64,000 nt of DNA from JBBDMC01 sp963826055 (lineage in GTDB: Bacteria; Pseudomonadota; Alphaproteobacteria; Rhizobiales; Kaistiaceae): NCBI GenBank assembly GCA_963826055.1, contig CAWGVO010000007.1, positions 129,745 through 193,744 on the forward strand, in the 5' to 3' direction. The notes beneath the pieces are model-generated. The model ran no database searches. It saw only the letters and a program-made list of their open reading frames with translations, and was not told the origin of the DNA. Below, piece by piece: positions 58,393-64,000 of the stretch. The position numbers were made by a program, and so were the translations under genes. How positions within the stretch are numbered: position 1 is the stretch's first letter; every line of letters begins with the position of its first letter.

Positions 58393-58975
58393 CGGCCGCC
58401 TCCCCTGCCCGCGACAGTGGCCCTGAGGCTGCGCCGCGCGCGGGCGAGCAGCGACTCGTAGGCGTGCTCGCCGATGCCCATGACGGCGGCGGCCTCCGCC
58501 TGGCCGAGGCCCTGGAAGTGGCAGAGCACGATTGCCGAGCGCTGGCGCTCCGGCAGCGCGGCGATGGCGGCGCGAATGGCGCGGACTTCGTCGAGCGTGG
58601 CCAAGCCGCGCGCTCGCCAGCGGCTGGCCGTCGGCGATCGTCTCGGCGACGTCGTCGATGGCGACCGAGGGGCGCCGGCTTCCGCAGCGCGTCGATGCAC
58701 AGGCGGTAGGCGACCCGGTGCAGCCAGGTGGCGATGCGGCCGTTCGGCTGCCAGGCGCCGGCGCGCTGCCACAGGCGCACCAGCGTCTCCTGCACCACCT
58801 CTTCCGCCTCGCCCGGGCTTGCCACCAGGATCGACTGGGTGAAGCGCAGCAGTACCGGCGTCATCTCGCCGACGAGCCGGGCGAAGGCGCGCGCGTCGCC
58901 GGCGGCGATCGCGGCCATCGTCGCCTGGTCGGCGTGGATTTGGGTCCGGTCTCGCGCGTCGCGCGATTGCTCCAA
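58389..58975 (-). CDS. ECF-type RNA polymerase sigma factor
   Basis: Region 2 reads RAFARLVGEMTPVLLRFTQS then EAEEVVQETLVRLWQRAGAW and RIATWLHRVAYRLCIDALRK; after one or two shifts near 58620-58680, region 4 reads AIAALPERQRSAIVLCHFQG, LGQAEAAAVMGIGEHAYESL and LARARRSLRATVAG. About 195 residues. It would direct transcription of its own operon and perhaps of the RND genes near it, under control of the anti-sigma protein. Confidence 0.9.
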
Positions 58976-59195
58976 CGCTGCTCTCCCGACCGCGACGAGC
59001 CGATCGAGCCGCGGGCGAGCATCCGGATGGCCGTGCGCTGACCGACGACTCCGTGCGGCCTCGCCCGAGCAACCGCGGCCGCGACCATAGCCGATCCGGC
59101 GGGCGAGCGCACGATGCCCGTCGCCGCGGCCGGCGGCCGGCGGTCTCGATCGGCAAGGGCATGGCGGGCGCGGGCTGCAAGGGTCCCTCCCGTCC

Positions 59196-62100
59196 CTACT
59201 CGGCGGCGGCCGGGAACGCGGGCACCTCGCCGGTCTCCTCGGCGGTCGGGACGAGGCTGCCGGGGGCCGCCGCGGCCGCCTCCAGTTCGCGGGCGAGGCG
59301 CCGCTCCTCGGTGATGCGCGGGCTGGAGAAGCGGGCGAGCAGGCTGAACACCACCGGCGTCAGGAACAGGGTGAAGACGGTGGCGAAGCCGAGGCCGCCG
59401 ACGATGACCCAGCCGAGCGCGTGGCGGGCGGCGGAGCCCGGACCGCTGAGCAGCACCAGCGGCAGGCCGCCGACCACGGTCGAGATCATGGTCATCACCA
59501 CCGGCCTCAGGCGAATGAGGGCGGCGTTGCGGATGGCGTCGTGGACCGACTGGCCCGCGTCGCGGAGCTGGTTGGCGAACTCGACGATCAGGATGCCGTT
59601 CTTCGACATCAGGCCGACCAGCATGACGAGGCCGATCTCGCTGTAGATGTTGATGGAGCCGCCGGTGAGCAATATGGCGAATACCGCCGCCGCCAGCCCG
59701 AAGGGCACCGTGGCGACCAGGATCAGCGCGCTGGTGAAGCTCTCGAACTGGGCGGCAAGCACCAGCACCACGATGATCAGGGCGAAGACGAAGGTGCGGA
59801 TGACGCCGCTCGAGGTGTTGTTCAGCTCCTTGGCGTCGCCGGTGTAGACGATCGACATGTCGGCGGGCAGCGTCTTGGCGACCAGCCCCTCGAGGGTGTT
59901 CATCGCCGTGCGCAGGTCGACGCCGTCGCCGAGCGAGGCGCGCACCGGAATCGCCCGGCGCTGGTCCTGTCGCGGCAGGCTCGGCGCGACGGCGCCTTCC
60001 TGGAAGCTCACCAGCGTCGACAGCGGCACCATCTTGCCGTCGCCGGAACGCAGCTGGATGGCGTCGAGGGCGTTGGTGTCCTGGATCATGCCGGTCGGCG
60101 CGCGCAGCTGGATCTCGATCTGGTTGTCGCCGACGTAGAAATTGCCGAGGTTCTTGCCGTCGAGCAGCGTCTGCACCGCCGACGAGATCGTCGAGATCGG
60201 AATGCCGATGTCGCTCGCCCGCTGGCGGTCGATCTTGATCGACATCTGCGCCTGGGTGGTGTCGTAGTTCTGGCGGACGTTGCCGAAAGCCGGGCTGTCC
60301 TCCATGGCGGCGACCAGCTTGTCGGCGGCCGTCGCCAGCGACGTCGTAGTCGTTGCCGACGATGGCGAAGGTCAGGCCCTGGCCGCTGCCGCGAATTTGC
60401 AGCCCGTTGCTCGACGGCGCGAAGATCTGGACGCCGGGAATGCCCTGTCAGCCGGCGGTCGAGGTCGGCGTTGATCTCGGCCTGGTCGCGGGTGCGCTGG
60501 TCCCAGGGCGCCAGCCGCAGGAACATGAAGCCGGAGCCGCTGCCGCGCGCCATCGAGAACATGCTGGTCGCCTCGCCGTCCTTGAGGAACGGCGAGGCGG
60601 CCTGCTCGATCTGGCGAATCTGGGTGTCGGCATAGTCGACGGTCGAGCCCTGCGGCGCGTCGACGGAGACCGAGACGACGCCGCGGTCCTCGTTGGGGGC
60701 GAGTTCGGAGGGCAGGAGCTGGAAGCCGACGAAGGCGGCGCCGGCGAACAGCAGCGGCGGCGACGATGACGACCAGCGGCGCCTGCAGCGCGGCTTCCAG
60801 CAGGCGGGAATAGAGCCGGATCGCCGCCTCGCCGAGGGCAATGACGGCGCGTCCGATGACGTTGTGGCCGTGATGGACCTCGCGGTCGCTGATCAGGCGC
60901 GAGGCCAGCATCGGCGTCAGCGACAGCGCCACCACCGACGACAGGATCACGGCGAAGGCGAGCACGAAGCCGAACTCGGAGAACAGCGAGCCGACGACGC
61001 CGGGCAGGAACGAGATCGGGATGAACACCGCGACCAGCGTCGCCGTGGTGGCGATGACGGCGAAGAACACCTGGCGGGTGCCGATCACGGCGGCGGCGCG
61101 GGGGCCGAGGCCGAGGCCGCGCTGGCGCGAGATGTTCTCGATGACGACGATGGCGTCGTCGACGACGAGGCCGGTCGCCAGCACCAGGGCGAGCAGCGTC
61201 AGGATGTTGATCGAGAAGCCCATCGCCCACATCGCCGCCAGCGTGCCGGTCAGCGCGATGGGCACGGTCACCGCCGGGATGAACGTCACCCGGACCGAGC
61301 GCAGGAAGACGTAGATCACCACGACCACGATGGCGGTGGCGAGCAGCAGCGTGCGCAGCACCTCCTTGATGGCGCCGCCGATGTAGTCGGCGTCGTCGGT
61401 GGTGACCTTGACGTCGACGTCGGGCGGCAGCGTCTGCTTGAGCTCGACGATGGCGGCGTTGACCGCCTTCGAAACGTCGAGCGTGTTGGCGCCGGCCTGG
61501 CGGACGATGCCGAGACCGATGCCGGTCTTGCCGTCGATCCTCAGCGACGTGGTCCGGTCGGCGGGGCCGAAGATCACGTCGGCGACGTCGCTGACCTTGG
61601 TGGTCGGGTTGACCTGGATGTTGCCGATTTCCTCCGCCGACGTGGCGGTGGCGTCGGCGCGCACCAGCAGCGTGCGGAAGGTGTCGGACAGGCTGCCGGC
61701 CGGCGCGTCGAAGGTGACGTTGCCGAGGGCGTTGGAAAGGTCGGCGACGGTCAGCTTGCGCGCGGCCAGCGCGTCGGGGTCGAGAATGATCTGGACCAGC
61801 GGATTGCGGTCGCCGAACTCCTGCACGTCGGCGACGCCGTCGACCGCGGCCAGCCGCGGGACGACGCGGTCGTCGACAAGCTGGGTGAGATCCTGGATCG
61901 ACATCGTCGACGAGGTCGCGGCGAGCTGCATGATCGCGCTGGAGTCGGCGTCGGCCTTGACGATCGACCGGCGTGTCGGCGTCGTCGGGCAGCGAGCGCA
62001 GCCGGCCGATCGCGTCGCGCAGGTCGTTGGCGGCGACGTTGATGTCGGTGTTGACGTCGAACTGGATGGTGACGCGGCTCTGCCCCGGATTCGACTGCGA

Positions 62101-62400
62101 GGTGATCGACACCACCCCCGGCGTGCGCGCCACCGCGCCCTCGATGACGGCGGTGATTTCCTTGTCGATCGTTTCCGGCGTGGCGCCGCTGTAGTTGGTG
62201 AGCACGGTGATCACCGGCTGATCGATGTTCGGCATCTCGCGAACCTCGATGCCGAACAGGGCGGCGACGCCGCCGATGACGATCAGCAGGTTGAGGACGA
62301 CGGCGAGAACCGGCCGGCGCACGAACAGCGAGGCGATGCCGCCGTCGCGGTTGGTGATCGGATTGTTGTTGCCGTTGCTGCTGGTGCCGGCCGACGCCAT
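59196..62400 (-). CDS. RND efflux pump permease (HAE1 type), system 2
   Basis: MASAGTSSNGNNNPITNRDG then GIASLFVRRPVLAVVLNLLI and REMPNIDQPVITVLTNYSGA. The TM4 relay is in LVLATGLVVDDAIVVIENIS; AVILSSVVALSLTPMLASRL follows. The second half has EIGLVMLVGLMSKNGILIVE and LIRLRPVVMTMISTVVGGLP. It is uninterrupted from 59196 to about 60305, with frame changes near 60340, 60445, 60755 and 61965. About 1068 residues. The N-terminal Ser/Asn-rich stretch is unusual. It is encoded downstream of its adaptor (62419-63778), with 18 bases between. Confidence 0.93.
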
Positions 62401-62418
62401 CGACCCCTCCGCCTGCCG

Positions 62419-63778
62419 TTAGCCGCTGCGCGGACGCCGCGGGGTCGCGGCGGCGTCGACGCCGGGTCGCCGTCGGTCGCGGCGGCGGCTGCGCCCCGTC
62501 CGTACTCGGCCGCCGCGCACCGTTCGGGCCTTGCGGGCGCGTGCCGTTGACCGCCTGCGGGGTCCCGGCGTCGGGTGCCGCCGGCGCACCGCCGGTGGCG
62601 CCGCTGTCGACCACGTTGACGCTGCGCGCCCTCGCGCAGGCGCTGGCCGCCTTCCGAAATGACTGAATCGCCCGGCTGAAGCTCGCCGACGACGATGACG
62701 GTGCCGCTTCGCCGGTCGACGATGTCGACGTTGACGCGGTGAACCGCGTTGCCGTCGAGCTTCCACACGTACGAGCCCTCGCCGGTCCCATTGCACGGCG
62801 AGCGAGGGCACGGCGGGATGGTCCTCGCCGGGGAACGACATGTCGATCGCCAGCGCCATGCCGGGCTTCAGCACGTTGGCGTCGTTGGGAAGCGTCGCCT
62901 CGACCCTGAGGGTGCGGGCGACCGGGTCGACGCGGCTGTCGACGGCGCTGATGGCGCCCTGGAAGCGCTGGCCGGCGAGCGCCTCGGTGGTCGCGGTCAC
63001 GTCCTGGCCGACGGCGATGCGCCCCGATGCCCGCTCGGGAACGTCGAAGGCGACCGTCACCGTCGACATGTCGTCGAGGGTGGCGATCGCCTTGGAGGAA
63101 CTGACGAGGTCGCCGACGGTGATGTCGGTGAGGCCGATGGTGCCGCCGAAGGGCGCCTTCACGGTGCGCTTGGCGAGATCCAGCTGGGCGCTCTTGAGGT
63201 CGATCCCGGCCTTCTGGACGGCCGACTGGGCATCGGTCAGGGCGACGCTGGTGATGTTGTTGGACTTGGCGAGCTGCTGGGCGCGGTCGAGGGCCGCCTG
63301 GGCGCTGTCGACCGCGATCTTGGCCCTGTCGACGGCGACCTGCTGGTCGCCATCGTCGAGCTTGATCAGCGTCGCGCCGGCCTCGACCTTCGTGCCAGGG
63401 GCGAAATCGATCTCGGTGACGACGCCGGTGACCTGCGGGTAGAGGGTCACCGCGCGGGCGGCGGCCACGGTGCCGATGGCGTGAACCTCGAGGCTGGTGT
63501 TGTCGGTGTCGACGGTCGCCGCCACCACCGGCGTCGCGGCGCGGCTGAAACCGCCGCCACCCGGTCCCGCCGGCGAAGCCGCCGCGGCCCGCTCCCCGCC
63601 GCCCGGCGCGACCGCCGCCGGGAGGACCGCCGCCCCCGCCGGGGGCGCCGCCCGGCCGGCTGGCGACGGCCGCGGTCGGGCCCGCGCCGGAGAAATAGCC
63701 GCGGTCGTAGGCGTACCACGCGCCGGCCGCCACGGCGACGACGACGAGCGACAGGAGAATCTGCTTGATGGCTGACAT
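62419..63778 (-). CDS. RND efflux periplasmic adaptor (HlyD/MFP), system 2
   Basis: MSAIKQILLSLVVVAVAAGA then WYAYDRGYFSGAGPTAAVAS is the anchor. A Gly/Pro-rich linker is followed by HAIGTVAAARAVTLYPQVTG, VVTEIDFAPGTKVEAGATLI (lipoyl half), a hairpin (VDSAQAALDRAQQLAKSNNI), TVKAPFGGTIGLTDITVGDL, and the barrel GQRFQGAISAVDSRVDPVAR and LRVEATLPNDANVLKPGMAL. SYVWKLDGNAVHRVNVDIVD is near the end. The C-terminal 90 residues are Arg/Pro/Gly-rich low complexity and hold at least one frame change. About 450 residues. Confidence 0.9.
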
Positions 63779-64000
63779 TCAGGACCCATGGGGGCTGGTG
63801 CGGCGCAGCATCATCAAACGGGCCGACAATCGCGTTTCCGTCGCGCCGTCAGGGCGAGATTACAGTATTCGGTAACGGCTTTCGCGCTAAATTGCCGCGC
63901 CGGCTCCCAATTCAAGGGCTCCTCCGGGCGGGCCGGCGCGGCAGGAACGCAACGGTCGGGGTTTTGTTGCTTCGGCTCTTTATTTGCCCGGCCGGATTTG
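63779..64000 (-). promoter_or_regulatory. Upstream region of RND system 2
   Basis: The last 222 bases hold the leftward promoter region of the adaptor gene. No gene is visible. AAATAAAGAGCCGAAGCAAC (minus sense, near 63970-63985) is AT-richer than the surroundings. TTACAGTATTCGGTAACG at 63860-63877 contains an imperfect inverted repeat (GTTACCGAATACTGTAA on the other strand). Confidence 0.35.

Overview
The window is a high-GC stretch of an alphaproteobacterial chromosome. Its gene content points to the Hyphomicrobiales (Rhizobiales). DUF5330, SufE, a DUF6456 protein, a free-standing DnaA-C-type helix-turn-helix protein and a MucR zinc-finger regulator follow one another between 24 and 27.3 kb. 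A Rhizobium-etli-type asparaginase, a methylmalonyl-CoA mutase pair and gene-transfer-agent-like (GTA-like) terminase and portal genes fit the same group. The genus cannot be fixed from sequence reading alone.

Layout. 0-5 kb: GTA/prophage-type packaging genes (portal running off the left edge, large terminase, small DNA-binding protein), split by a glycosyltransferase, a DUF423 membrane protein and a VPLPA-CTERM secreted protein. 4.9-7.3 kb: an IS630 transposase and a lower-GC two-gene islet carrying a DUF1828/DUF1829 protein. 7.8-16.6 kb: a PEP-CTERM-type secreted protein, then two tandem copies (offset about 4.19 kb) of a module of Tat-exported FAD flavoprotein, Ig-like protein and c-type cytochrome. 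16.8-27.3 kb: housekeeping and conserved hypothetical genes. 27.5-34.9 kb: a ten-gene Mrp/Mnh-type cation/proton antiporter operon with three D-type subunits and no full MrpA. 35-43 kb: MsrB, an S9 peptidase, a CPA2 antiporter, Fe-type SOD, a HerA-like ATPase and an M20 dipeptidase. 43-47 kb: methylmalonyl-CoA mutase. 47-52 kb: asparaginase, aminotransferase and an ArnT/ArnC-like envelope glycosylation group. 52.5-63.8 kb: two RND efflux systems in convergent orientation, with a methyltransferase and a sigma/anti-sigma/metal-sensor group between them.

How genes work together. Most operons use 4-base start/stop overlaps (ATGA, GTGA, TTGA). In the duplicated module the flavoprotein, Ig-like protein and cytochrome look like one periplasmic redox chain: Tat and Sec export signals, a CxxCH haem site and FAD-binding motifs are visible, but the substrate is unknown. 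The Mrp cluster is a single leftward transcription unit.

Caution. The window holds dozens of single-base frameshifts, many in conserved housekeeping genes where the reading resumes in another frame with no loss of conserved residues. I read these as consensus errors in the assembly, not as pseudogenes, and I give full gene spans across them. No tRNA, rRNA or CRISPR array was seen.
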